Positions 20,537 to 32,607 of a stretch of DNA of 64,000 nucleotides are shown here, piece after piece. The position numbers and the translations under genes were made by a program. Source of the stretch: Lactarius indigo (lineage: Eukaryota; Basidiomycota; Agaricomycetes; Russulales; Russulaceae). The stretch lies in NCBI GenBank assembly GCA_025766275.1, contig JAFKAC010000048.1, positions 1 to 64,000 of the forward strand, in the 5' to 3' direction. The stretch's first letter is position 1; the number at the start of each line of letters is the position of its first letter. The notes beneath the pieces were generated by a model. That model worked only from the letters and a program-made list of their open reading frames with translations. It did not search any database and was not told the DNA's origin.

Positions 20537-23500
20537 TTAGCTCTGTTCCTGCTGCAATGCGCGCTGCACAATAATCATCTCCTCTGCGCCGAGTTGCCCT
20601 GCAAGCGCCCCAAACCCTTCCGCATCGCGCGCCGCGCTCTCCCGAATGAAAGAGGTTATATGTGCCTGTAAACGAAGCAAACGGATGTCTTGTTATCAGT
20701 ACAGTAGACACTCCAATGGCCAGAAGAAACGCACGCGAAGGTCAATCAGTGAGATCGGATCCTTCTGGAGGTCCTCGTCATCGTTGCTGGTAAGTAACTC
20801 GCCATCATCGTCGAACGACGGGCCGCCCACACCCATCACATCCGCTAAGAATGAGTACCTGTCCTCCTTTACTCTGTCCTCGTCAGACCAGTCAGAGTCC
20901 TTTGGGTGGATATAAGTAATAAATTCCCACGCGGCAAAGTCTGAGCAGCTTACCCCGTCATCGTACTGGGTGTCGAGCGGGGCTCTAGGTGCTGCGAGGC
21001 CCGAAGCTTCTCCACTTGGTTGTAGTTCGTGTAGCAAGAGCTTGAGCGCCTTGACCGGGAACGCCACTCTGGTGAACTGAGGCGGCTCTGTTGCAGCACA
21101 ATAATAAATAAAATCTTCCTTCGAGACGGCCAACTTACCAACTTTCGTCTTGGAGCGTGTCATGATCGCTAACGGGAATTTTCATTTCGTCAGACTAAAG
21201 TCCGCGCGAGCGCATACAAAAACCCACTGTTCTTCGTCGTAGGCGTAATGATGATGTCGCCCTTGACCACGACTGCCCGCAGCGAGGGTCGCTCAGAAGC
21301 CAGCAGCGTGCACAGCGCGAGCGCGCTGACCCGCGTCGGCCAAAAGCCCTGGAAAGTCGTTGCGTTCTCGCACCACGTGTTCAGCAGCACGTCGAGCCCC
21401 GAGCGGCCATCCTCGCCCTCGCCGACGCGCGTCGCCTCGAGCAGGTCGAGTGCGGCGTCGCGGTGGCTATACACCAAAAACGCGAACGGGACGACCAGGC
21501 TCTGCAGGAACGTCGCTGTCTGCGCGGTCCGCATCCGCACCAGCATCGCATGGAGGAGGTCTGGCAGCACCGGCAGCACGCTTTCGCCGGCGCGTCGGAA
21601 GAGGTGGATGATGAGGTCGCCGATCACGAGCCCGCCCGACTCGTCTTGGTTCTGCAGCAGACGGGCGATGACCGTGAAAACGTGCAGGAGGCCCGATTGA
21701 CCGTCGGGGTGCGTCCATGACAGAAGCTGTCCGACATCCTTACGCACGACGAGCGTCAGGAGAAGAACGCCGTTCTACATCACAAAGTCTATTATTCTTT
21801 GGACGAATGGAAAAAGGAAGCCACGCGCACCTGTAAGACATCGCGATCTTCGGCTACTTTGAGGCAATCGAACACACATGGTGCAATGGCAGCAAAAAAG
21901 CCCTCCCCTAAGCCGGTCTCGGGGGCACCTCGCGCGACGCTGCCTATGAGGTCGAGCGCCGAGGAGGCGACCCACGACTCATCCACGTTGGCAGCTCCGA
22001 TTGACGCAGTAAGCCTTGGCAATGCTTGCTTCACGGTGGTCTCATACACGCCTGGCACCTTCGCACTTGCAATTGAATTAAATACATCGTTAAGGATAGA
22101 CAAGAAGATCGGGTCTGTCGGATGGCTCGGGATAAGCGACCAGCCCCGTGAAAAGATAACGAAACGCACCCTTGATATTCTTCGGCCAGACATCCAAAAG
22201 TGCGGCGGTAAGGGCTCCAGCTAGATCTGTCGTAAACCATGAACCGTCTCCGACTTCACACAAGACAGATATCGTTTCAAGAACAAGAGACAAGGTGTCT
22301 TCCGAGGTTTCTAGCAAGAACGGCCCGAGGTCCCCCGTTATGCGAGGGATGATGGCCGACTGGGCATGAGAAATATGTCGCGCAAAGCTACATGCGAGTG
22401 GTCAATGCAATACCCTTTGTGGGGGTAAATAGGGGACATACTGCTGAATCGACTTGACCGCAGAGACTTTGAACGGTACTTCGGTTTCGTTAGACTCGAT
22501 GACCTGTACAGCGGCATCGAGATATTGTCCGCGCACATCAGGGGGAAGCAAATCCGCAAATCGGCTGGCAAGGAAAAGGCAACGGCCTTGTAAAAATGGA
22601 TAGGCTGTGTCATGGTTATTAGAGAGCCGTCCTCATCTTGACTATCGTGCCACGCACCTGAGAGCGTAAGCAGAGACGGGATGACATGCGTGAGGAGGTG
22701 CTCGATATCTATAGGCCGGGAACGGCCGGCGTCGTGCTCGTCGTTCGAGATGTCTAAAATGGCCTCTGCTTGAGAGCCCAGGATCGCAAAAGCGCTCTCC
22801 AGAGGACGCCACCTGAGAATAAAAAGGTATAAGTAGACCGACACTGAGAACCAGGAAGTGGCTCACCAATCCTCAACGCCAGCTTCTCGAGCCCGGTTGG
22901 CCTCCGTCGTGACCGTACGCTGGATGGAAGCATGCAACGCGGATGCCGTTTGGACTGGGGCGTTGGTCAAGAGAGACTACAACGGGACGGCGTTAGGCAG
23001 GCGTAGCTGGTGTCCTCAGCCAGGGCGTACTGAGAGCAAATCGAAGACAGCAGCTCGGATGCTGTACACCTGACTATCGTCGTCTTCCTGAGAGATGAAC
23101 ACGTTCGCATCCGCTGCCCATTCTTCTTCCTAGACTCACACTTGTAGTTATCGTCCGTAAGAAGCACTTGGCCAACGTACATTCTCCTTGGTCATCTGGC
23201 TCCACTGCACTGACGCATCGACAAGTTGCGCCAAAGTTGCCTCATCGAACGACACGCGGGCCTTGCTCTGGCGTGTAGCGCCCGTGACGAAGTCGACGAG
23301 CGGGGCAACGAGCTTGTACAGCTCGATCGGCTCACCCTCGGAAGAATTTGGAACTGCCGTGCTGTCTGCGAGGTAATATTGCACGTATGTCGGATAGAGT
23401 GCGTGGAGGTGACGCAGAGAAGCAGTAACGTAGCCCGGCAGATAGGGTGCAATGACGCGTGGGAAGGACGTGTGTATCGTGTCGAGGGTCTGTTCTTCCC

Positions 23501-24616
23501 AACCAGGTCTAGAAGACGAGCAGGAGAACAGAGACGACAGCACGCACCTTGAAGATCTGCACGCGGATCTCTAGACCGTCCCAGTGCTCACCGGCGACAT
23601 CCTGCTGCGGGTCGAGATTTAGAAGAACGGTGAAGGCATCTAGCCAATCGGGTAACACGTTTGCGGCGGCCTCTTTGACTGCTTCGGGGTGCTGATCTTT
23701 GACCATATAAAGTGCCTCGACGCATTGGCGAAAGACGGAAATCGTACGCGAGCGCGTCAGGGGAGTATGTTGCTAGATGTGAATGTATGCGCGTTTCGCA
23801 ATCCATCATTGAGGTCAAACATGCCAAAACGTACCTCCGTAGCACTCAGAACTGACATTAGGACAGGCAACAACTCCCGCATGACGGGCAGAAGCTGGTC
23901 TTCGGTGATGTCTGTTCTGACAAACTCGGTGAACACCTGCATAGCACCATGGGTGGAGCCGGGCGACCCAGATAACAAAAGCTGGACAAGGTGATTAAGC
24001 AGGTCAGGATATTCGTCCGGCCAGTCGCTGTTGGCTATTGTCGATAAGGTATGCGCCTGGGACAGATTGTCGGTCGCGTAAGGTGAGACCTTTGGAAGGA
24101 TCAACGCACGCATAAAGATCTGATCTTACGATCCGAATCAGACAGACCCTGGAAGACAGCCTGGCGGATCTGGTCTTTCACCTATACGCACTTCATGGTG
24201 ATCTAACAGACCACGGTCCAAAAAGAAAACTCACCTCCGGCTGGGGCGCATCGCCTCTGAACTGCGAGAAAAAGGGAGACCAATGTTCCTTCACGTATTT
24301 TCTGAGCACGATAGTTGCTGAGTGCTAGCGCAAAAGCATGGCACGCGACGTCATCAAGAGACAGTCCGTGCAGAAAGGTCACGACAGACTCATCTGTCGC
24401 AAGGAAGACTCAGCATCCTGAGAGAGAATAAGTTGTGCGAGTGAGAGCGCCGACTCTTCAAGGGCAAGTTGGGTGAGAAAAGACTGAATGAGCGTCGCAC
24501 CACTCACGTGGACTTTTGAGAAGTTCCGAGAGGCTGAGCTCAGCAGAAATTCGAATGCTCGAGTCGGGATTAAGGGTGGATATAAGTACTTGAGCAATGG
24601 AGGCGGTAGTGGTCAT
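20537..24616 (-). CDS. Importin-9 / Kap114-type karyopherin
   Basis: Nuclear import receptor of the importin-beta superfamily; family members carry histones, TBP and ribosomal proteins through the pore. The N-terminal importin-beta region is visible: SSIRISAELSLSELLKSP, then after splicing IVLRKYVKEHWSPFF and FRGDAPQPEVKDQIRQ. HEAT-type helices follow (WPDEYPDLLNHLVQLL, LLPVMRELLPVLMSVL, YVTASLRHLHALYP, FLQSLVVPFAFLVY). The acidic C-terminal part has DSDWSDEDRVKED, then DDDGELLTSNDDEDLQKDP and ends with LTSNDDEDLQKDPISLIDLR joined to a final helix, as in importin-9. Length is about 1,000 residues. It is spread over many exons with short introns; I did not fix every junction. The start at 24616 (MTTTASIAQ) is the first ATG of the first coding exon. 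Confidence 0.85.
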
Positions 24617-24709
24617 GATGGAGGGGTGTAAAGACGCGTCGTAGGTGAGACGCGTCGCGTAAAAGCACACGGGGCACGTGGTGATCTATGGTACAGGTAT
24701 TCGCTAGTG

Positions 24710-26388
24710 TTATGTCGGGGTCTCCTTCCCAAGGTCCCACTCCCTCACCGATCCACGCTTCTTGTACTCAATGTCCATAAGAGCATTCCCACCCTCCGAC
24801 CAGCCCGCAAGCGTTCCCGCGACACCGATCCCAGCAATTTTGCTCTTGCTCTTCTTCTTCTCCTTCCCACTCTTCTCGACCAGACCGAGGCGTTCGAGAC
24901 GCTTTCGCTCGATCTTGTCCGTCCGCCGTTGCTTGATCAATTCGAGCATCGCATCCCAACCCTCAAACTCGGCGTTATTGACTAGGCCAGTCGCCGGGAC
25001 GTTGGGTACAGCCAGTGGTGCGACGTCCAAACGAGGGTCATAAGACGCCTCGAAGTACTTGTCCATCTTTGATGGCAAGTCAGGCCGAACACTGTCCGGA
25101 GAAAAATCGGCCGGTGGCGGAAGGGGTGGCGGTGGGCCTGGTGGCGGACGTGGCCCTGGAGAAGGAGAGCGTGAACGTTTGGGGATGGCATCGCGTGGGG
25201 CAGGTCCAGGTTCCAGTATAGAGGTGTTCGAACGCTCATGTTGCGATTCTGTCTCCATCTTTCCCTTCCCCTTGAGTTTGCGGCGTAAATCAGAAGACTC
25301 GCGTTCAGCGAGATCGCATGCGGTATGCTCCGAGGCCAGAGGCTGACTGGATGCTCTTGAGCCAGATGGCCGACTCCCAGAACCTAACCCCTCCGACGTC
25401 TCCGAGCGAGGTGCCTTCTCAGGGGTACGAGAACGTGAGCGCGATCGGTGCCGGCGTCGGCGAGAAGTGTTGTGGCGGTGCGAGCGCCTTTTGTGCTTCG
25501 AGTGCGAGTCGGCACCAGGTGCGTCGCCCACGTCAGGACTCCTAGAGCCCTGCCGGCGTCGGCGTCGCCGCGAATGAAGGCCTTCATCTTCGGGGTCAGA
25601 AGGGGAATGAGAACGGGGTCGCTTAGAAGCAGAAGGGTCGCCTCCGCCACGGGGCGGTGCCCGGTCTTCAGATCCATGGGGACTCCTGCTCCTAGATGCA
25701 CGGGAACGACGACGCCTCTCCTTGTCTTCGCCTTCTGAGCGAGTGCGAGAGCGGTGTCTGCGACGCCTGGACGAACCGTCCTCGTCATGCCGAGGCCTCC
25801 GGGAGCCATGACGTTCGCTCGCGTGATCTTCCCGTCGCCTCTTTGAAGGCTGCCACCGATCCCCACCCACGTCGTCTGACCCGAGCCGTTCCCAGCTCCG
25901 CTCTCTATGCCTGCGCTGGCGGTCTCGTGAGTCGTCCCTGCCACGCCTCGAGCGCCTTGCACGTTCTGCAGTCGCTGCCTCCTCTGCACGCACCCGGCGC
26001 TCTGCACGTTCTTGAGCCTCGCGTTCTATGCGTATTTCGGCGGCGGAAAGCGCCTGCGCTCGGAGGATGCCCTTGTTGTGATCGTCTGTATTGCGAATGA
26101 TGGAAGAAAGAAAGCGCTTGTTCGTCTTTGGTACATTGCTCTCTTGCCTGAAAATCGTTAATGTTATGGACTGAGTTAACTGAAACAGCAAGGGAGATGA
26201 ACGGACTGGGGAAGGTATGCACGGATGCCCTGCTTGTCGTACTGTTCTGCCTTCTTCTTGGCCTCTTTGAGGATGAGTTCCGCTACGTGCTGGTCAAGGT
26301 CTTCGTCTGTTACGGTTGTTGGCACTGAAACGCCCATCTGGGCACGTACGAGGCTAGATACTACAGAGGAGAGCGAGCCGTCTGCCAT
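24710..26388 (-). CDS. RS-rich nuclear protein, probably splicing related
   Basis: Two main exons. The first (from 26388, MADGSLSSVVSSLVRAQ) has a helical segment DEDLDQHVAELILKEAKKK. The second begins with the conserved block NVPKTNKRFLSSIIRNTDDH, which recalls the N-terminus of human C11orf57/NKAPD1 (similar IRHTDAHNK motif, from memory). The centre is an arginine/serine/glutamate-rich low-complexity region of about 250 residues with many RS and SR dipeptides, typical of spliceosome-associated proteins. The C-terminus has a second conserved block (KMDKYFEASYDPRLDV, FEGWDAMLELIKQRR). Similar fungal proteins are often labelled pre-mRNA-splicing factor 38B. The exact intron acceptor between the exons is uncertain by a few bases. 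It lies 93 bp upstream of the importin start on the same strand. Confidence 0.6.
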
Positions 26389-28650
26389 GATAGTTGGGTG
26401 CCAACACAGACAACACCGTCGAGGCCGGCCAAGGGGTTCCGGCCCGGCATGAGGACAGCCCCATTGATCGTGCACGTACCCCTGCCATGCTACTGCCACG
26501 CTCATATCCACGCCCTCGACCCTGCTTGCCAAAGCTTTCGGATATTTTATAACTGGCTCGACCCCCAAACTTTCATGTATTGTAAACCTTCCCATCATTT
26601 CATTTTCAAGTTTTCCCCTGGGGAGGCAGTGATATCTGGGTATTTTATGTCCGAGAATGCTAGAGACCATATAAAACTGTCTCTTGGTGTCTCATCTTCG
26701 CCACGAAAGGTTTAAGGCATAAACGCGTAGCATTTCCCATGGTTTTCTCGACTTCGACCAATTTCTGCCCACAACTCCGATTCCCTCTCATCAAGGTGGC
26801 ACCCACCAGAATTCGGAGTACAGTTTCGTCCGATTCCTCAATACTCTGCTGACTACAGTTGCAGATTTAGTGCATTGTGGAGCGCAGGTGGGGCCCCCTA
26901 GAAGTTCCCCATCGATTAGCAAATGGATGGACACTGCTGTCGCTGATTACTGTAGTGCACATGCCCACTCCCTGTCGCGCCTATTCATTGCTAACTTCTT
27001 GAGTTTCAGATCCGTGATCAACCAACAAGGTTTTCCAATACATTTGCCTGAACAAAGAACCTGGGACTTGATGTCTTCCAGTTGATGGGTATTAAATAAG
27101 ATCTGATTTCTAACCCCGCAGTTTGTGAAAACACCGAGCTGTCCTCCTTGCTTTCTCACCTGCCTACTCAGTTTGCTGACTTAATTGTCGACCCAGAAAA
27201 GTCACCTCGCGCTTAGTGGCTTTAGCCGTACGGCGTACGACCGGTAATTCTCGTATAAATGTCAACTTTACTTGACAGTGCGGACCTCAGGCGTTATTGT
27301 ATTCTCGACCATTGTCGACATTCGAACCATGCTCCCAGTTGAAAACCCCAATACCTAAAGTGCCCGCTAGTGATGAGTCGCCTCTTGCGTGATAGATAAC
27401 ACTCTAAAGTGGTCGTTGCCCTCATCCAGTAAGCCAAGACCACTTGCGGCGTTGATGACTCGAGCAGTAGATACATTGCCCATCGGACTGTTGAGCTGGC
27501 AGCCCTGAAGAAGTGGAATGTGGCCCCAACCGAGCCGCCGCGCTTACGCTTCCATTCCAATTTCAGCATTTTCAATACCGACCACGGTCGCAATGTCGTT
27601 ACCCTGAACCCCCTCCCACTTCGGCAATCTCCTGGTCCTGAGGAGATCGATGTCACGGACAGCCTCGCGTGCGTCCCGGGACCGCACAGTATATTGATTC
27701 CATTTGTATTCCGGGGGCATGTACCTTAAGACAAAGACCGGTCGTCCGAAGACACTTGCATCGCAGTCGCAGGTGCGCCACTGATACGCCCCCAAAATCG
27801 CACACTAGACGAAAATCAGACATTTGGGTCGATGAGGGGTCCGGGTCCCATAGCGATCGAGCTCATCTCATTCCGACGAGCCGTCAAATGTGCCAACTGA
27901 TACCACAATGCAGGAAGGGTGCAAACGTATCGCCTACAGTAACGATATGATCCACATGAACGTCCCCTGGATAGGTTTCACCGCCGCGCTGGCAGTGCGC
28001 AGGGGGGGTGGTGTATGTAACACCCGGCGGTTGACGTACCTAGACTTTTGGGTCGAGAGTTGGCATCAACCGTGGGACGTCGCGATTGGGCGGGTTGACT
28101 CCAAGCCCCGGTGGACCAACGTGCCATGCCACGGCAAGCGCTCTGACAAAAGGTACGGCAGCGCACCCCCAGGCTTAATTGTGTTCTGATAAAGAGAAGG
28201 CCGATTCCGGCCATCTGCGCACGAATGACGCACTGCCTTGTTGTCCGGCCCGGCGACTGCGGCTAGCGTGATAACGACCCGTTCTTATCTCGTTAGTAGC
28301 GTGCTACTAATGGGCGGATGCGATCTGAGACCGTGCAAGCGCGGCGCTCGGACTTGGAGGGGATCATTCCGACTGCTAGACTTATCGGCACCATTCCCGG
28401 GGTCTGCCAATAAAGAGTGAGTGATATGACTACAAAAATGACGTGACGCACGGTCGTGGCCTTGGGAGCCCTCTCTCGGTTCTTTATCCCCCCAGAGAGC
28501 ACCACCAACAAACACCACTTACCGAATATCCCCACCCGTCCGCGTTTGGCTACGCATATTCATCGGATCTACCGCTGGCGGCTCCCTACGCTTATATACC
28601 TCTCCTTGCAACCCGCACGAGCAACAACCGCTCACACACCACCACCACCA
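26389..28650. other. 2.2-kb stretch without a supported gene
   Basis: The best candidate is a minus-strand open frame at 27544-27795 containing PPEYKWNQYTVRSRDAREAV and KWEGVQGNDIATVVGIENAE. Its codon use looks protein-like, but no intact exon chain or known domain could be joined to it. It may be a gene relic. The right end carries the promoter of the plus-strand gene at 28651, with TATATA near 28593. Confidence 0.35.
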
Positions 28651-29303
28651 ATGCCCAAACTCGCTTCCAAGCCCCTTCAGCCCACCGGCGCCAACATGCC
28701 CCCTCCATCCTCCAACGAGCCCTCCTGGCTCACCGGCACCGCACTCAAGGCAGCCACAGAGCACCTATTCGCGACGCAGCGCGCGAAGAAGCCCGCAGAT
28801 CGTGCCAAGGGCAAGGGCGGCGCAGGTCGCCCCTCGTCGACCGCAATGCGTAATAGCACGGCGGCAGCCATGGAGAACGTCTGGGCGGAGCTGTGGGATG
28901 CCCGCAGAGACGCCAGTGCCGCGCCGTCGTCGTCGGACGACGGGGACTGGCCTGAGCTTCCCACGCCGCCGCCACCGCCACTGCGCGCGACGCAGGACAG
29001 GTGTGAGGTGCCACTGGCGGCACTTGTGCGCCCCGTCAAGTTGCGCGGGGCCAAGGCGAAGGGTGCGTAAACATGTCATTGTCCGCACTACACGCACGGG
29101 CTGACAACTTGATTACTTAAACTACTACTTACACAGAGAGCACCGAATTTGAGTTTTTGCCGCAGGTGAAGAACGTCATTGCGCTGGATGACGCGGACAG
29201 CAACGTGCCTGACGAGCCATGGGAATACATCTCGAGTGCTGGGGGCGACGACGAAGCGCGCAAGATATTCTCGTACGCTGAGATTGTGTCCAAGTCGGCC
29301 TAG
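28651..29303 (+). CDS. Uncharacterised small acidic/proline-rich protein
   Basis: Two exons (28651-29062, 29137-29303) sum to 579 nt, 192 residues. The N-terminal half is basic and low-complexity (ALKAATEHLFATQRAKKPAD), with a helix AAMENVWAELWDARRD, followed by SSSDDGDWPELPTPPPPP. The C-terminal exon is acidic (STEFEFLPQVKNVIALDD, WEYISSAGGDDEARKIFSY). The intron has donor GTGCGT and acceptor TACACAG. A TATA-like GCTTATATACC lies about 60 bp upstream of the ATG. I do not recognise the family. It is convergent with the mannosidase gene. Confidence 0.65.
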
Positions 29304-29632
29304 AGGATTCCTGGACATTGTACTGTATGCGACCGACGTTTGGCCGACTTGCTTTTCGTTATTACACTTGCCCGGAAGGGTCGTATACCACTTTTGTTTG
29401 AGCCTCCCGTGAGGAGCGATTTATCTGTATATCTCTTACCTATCTTGTGCCGATAGTTATCATATTCGTCGTTGTTCTGAAGACGTAGCCTTCGTAATAT
29501 CCTTTTGGTGCGGATCCAGTTAAGGTAACAAGGTTTACAGTTTTCCGAATTACGAAATGAGGACATGAAGTAATAAGGGCATTGGAGATTGATGCTGATA
29601 GATAAGACACCCAAACACGAGGATTCGAACAC
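29304..29632. other. Convergent 3' flanks
   Basis: Between the stop codons of the 28651-29303 gene and the GH47 gene. Presumed overlapping or adjacent 3' ends; no other feature seen. Confidence 0.5.
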
Positions 29633-32234
29633 TCAAGAGAAACCCGTTCGGATGGAGGGAGTGAAGATTGGGAGCGGGTGGGCCTATACGTGTCAATAGT
29701 AGTCAGTGACGAAGCATCGACGAGATAGTAATGCGTCTTCTTACTTCTGTGTTGAAAACGTACTCTGCAACAGGACGATCAATTGGGGCTTTGTCACAAA
29801 TGGCTCTCACTTACTCGATAGTGGAATTGTGTCTCCATCCGAGAAGAGCAGGAACAAGTACTTCAGCGTTTCGCTCTGCGAAAGGTAAAGCAGTGTCGAT
29901 GAAATTCCGGGGGGAAAACCCACCAAGAAGAACGTCTCCATCTTGTCCTCGTGCCTCACTGGCACTTCGTCGACGTTAACGATAGTAGCATACCCACCAC
30001 TCGGGATGCGGCAGTGTGCCTCGATAGCACGGAATATCGCCCAGCCATGCTCACGATAGCGCTTATCTCCCGTGAGACGGAACGCGACGAACAGGGACTC
30101 GACTGTTTCCGGCCTGCCGTTGCTCAGTCAGTAAAGCGTGAGATAAGGGGGTATCAATATGCACCGGAGCATGTATCGCGCGTCGTACGGTGGGAACTCT
30201 CCGGCACTGCGGGCATGCCGTGATAAGCAAATCATACGCGTCTCAATGCCGGAATGGGGGGTCCGTACCGAGCTCCTTTGATGTACCAATCGCCCGGAGC
30301 ATTTACCACGCTCTGCATGTTGTCACTCGGGATCCTGAAGTGTGCAATCTCCGGCGCGAGACCCCTGCGCGGTCACACCGCAGGTCGAATCAACGAACGA
30401 CCCCTGAGATTCATCGACGAGAGGCGGGGGACAAACGTTTTTGTGTCGTGCGTGTTCACGCACGTGCGAATGAGTTCAATCCCAGTCCCCCAGTCACGCC
30501 GGCCGACCTCCGACAGCTCTTCTAGACGAGGCGGCACGCTCACATCTTGCACAAGTGCCCCGGAACGCGTCGCGCTGAGAAGAAGGTTTCCGCCAAAGAA
30601 GCACACAAGGAAGTCCTGCTTCGGCGTTAGCCGCCATGAACTATGATACGTGGAATTGCGAATGAGCTAGCACGACCGAGTGAGGTTAAAAGGGGACTCA
30701 CAGTTGTCCATGAGGGTCCGCGGAATTGCGCTCAGGAATGAGCTCCGCCGTGTAGGTTAGCCCAGAAGCAAGACTCTTCTGGACAAGATGATCATGGATC
30801 GCTTGCACGGCGTCTTCGTACATCTGTAGCCGCAATTAGGATTATGCGGGGTGCAGCTGTGAAATGTTCGTCTACATGCCTCGCGATAAACGCCCTCCGT
30901 TCGATCCTTGCATTCATAAGATTGAGTCTGAATGTTAAGATTAAAGAAACACATGAAACGTACCGTTTGAATGAACTGTTTCCTGAGGGAAGCTGTCAGC
31001 TCACCTCGTGCGATTAACATAAAAGATAGAGACATACAGTAGGTACTCGTAGTAGGAATCACCACGAGAACCGAGGCGAATAGCGGAAGTAATGAATCGT
31101 CCCTCACGAGCGCTACAAGATGGTTCAGTTCTGATCGGCGTTGTAGCGAACTGTCGTACGCACTCCATGAAGATGCTCGCAAGCCCTGGGGGCATGCGGG
31201 CGGCCTTAATCAAAGCCATCACCTATACACACAATTTCATATTCGCAAAGCACATGTCAGTGAGAGTTAGTTTCTCAAACTTACTCGCTCGGCCTTTTTC
31301 CAGTAAATATCATCGTCGGTCAGCTCGGAAAGGTACCGAAACTCGAGCTGTATCGTCGACACCTCCGCAGTGCTGACAAGGCCATGGTTGCTTTTGTCAT
31401 GGACGCCCTGGCGTTTCTGGAGATTGACCATTGGCAGAGGGAGCCCGGATGGTGTATCGAACACGGGAAGCATACGGTCGGCGAGATCCCGCGCACGCGT
31501 CAAGTAAAGCGCGTCGCCTCCCGAGAGGTGGTACGCGGAAAGAAGGCCGCCGAGCACGCGGATCGTGGTCTGCAGGGCGCGAAAGCATAAAGCGCACGCG
31601 CCGCGCAAAACGGGGCGGAAAGACACACCTCGAAAGTGTTGAAGTCGGCGTCGCGATCAAAGGTCATCTTTTCCGCGACCCAGGTGCGCGCGCGCTGGTA
31701 TTCTGCATCGAGCCCCATGAGGAGCATCGTATCGAGAGCATCGACGACGGTGTAGCCGATCCCACCCGCTTCCGTTAGGTTGGAGCCCTGGCGGCTGATC
31801 GGGTGGTACTCGTCCGCTCCCATCGCGTCCCTCTCTACCATCATTTTAAGCCAAAATGGACAGCAGGACGCAAATAATCTTGCGCACCGTATGCTAGCCA
31901 CGCGTGCTATCGACGCGTGTCAACCATGGAATAAGAGGGACATGCGGATGGGCGAGGGTACGCACCCGGAATGCCGCAACAATAGCATCACGCTTCGTAA
32001 TGTCAGCCTCGAGACCGATGTAGCTACCCGGGCTCCATCCTGGCAATTGCCTACTCGGTTCGTCGTCTTGGCCCAGCCAAACTCGGACGCCCCGGCCTAC
32101 AAAGTCCGAATACTACACGAGACGACCATAACTCAGTTGTCTTATTAACGGAAGCAAAAAAAAAAAGGGCTGCTCACTTGGTATAGAGTAAAGGCGGTGG
32201 CAAGCGCGACGAAAAGCGTGAAGTATCTGGGCAT
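29633..32234 (-). CDS. GH47 class I alpha-1,2-mannosidase
   Basis: Trims alpha-1,2-linked mannose from N-glycans in the ER/Golgi or, for secreted fungal forms, outside the cell; calcium dependent and inverting. The N-terminus MPRYFTLFVALATAFTLYQ is a signal peptide or signal anchor. Family blocks then appear in order: ADEYHPISRQGSNLTEAG, GYTVVDALDTMLLMG, SNHGLVSTAEVSTIQLEFR, RLGSRGDSYYEYLL, YMLRPETVES, GYATIVNVDEVP, METFFL and finally NTEAHPLPIF, whose threonine is the usual calcium ligand. Many short introns; one exon at 31888-31906 is only 19 nt (encoding HAWLAY). The stop was placed at 29633-29635 after two short final introns. The gene appears intact. Confidence 0.9.
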
Positions 32235-32607
32235 TTTGAAAGCGTTCCGCTGCCCGCTCGTCTGGCAACGACAACAACGTGACATGTGACGAGTGCACTC
32301 ATAAATGAACGACGGGAGCTGCGTACGCGTTTACCATCCTCGGTCGCATCAAAGTTCGGTGTTTGAGGGCTCGCCCTCCGTTTTCGAGGCGTAGACTCAC
32401 GCATTACAGATGATAGGTGTAGAGAGTAAGAAGGGTGAGCGCGGCGGTCGCAAACCACGAAACGGGACTGTCTGTTAAGAGCAAATACTGCGGTGCGGTC
32501 GGGCCGCCATCACCATCCGAATTGCGCCGGACGTCCCATTGGTGGATACTGTAACGAATATGTTCGAAGCAACGCCTAGCAAGCGCACAGTGCCCCCGCT
32601 GCACCCC
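32235..32607. other. GH47 upstream region
   Basis: Upstream DNA of the mannosidase, directly downstream of the HIT gene stop. A minus-strand frame at 32404-32604 ends in a hydrophobic stretch (WFATAALTLLTLY), but it has no clean splice into GH47, and the signal peptide at 32234 makes it unnecessary. Confidence 0.4.

Noticed and set aside
25384..26007. 207-codon minus-strand gene
   Set aside because: Out-of-frame reading of the RS-rich region, where CG-rich codons keep all frames open.
29600..29640. tRNA (GTTCGAATCC on the minus strand)
   Set aside because: The sequence resembles a T-arm, but no acceptor stem, D-arm or anticodon arm can be formed in the flanks; it overlaps the GH47 3' end.
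32404..32604. N-terminal membrane anchor exon of the mannosidase
   Set aside because: It has a hydrophobic stretch, but no splice in the right phase, and a signal peptide with correct downstream splicing exists at 32234.
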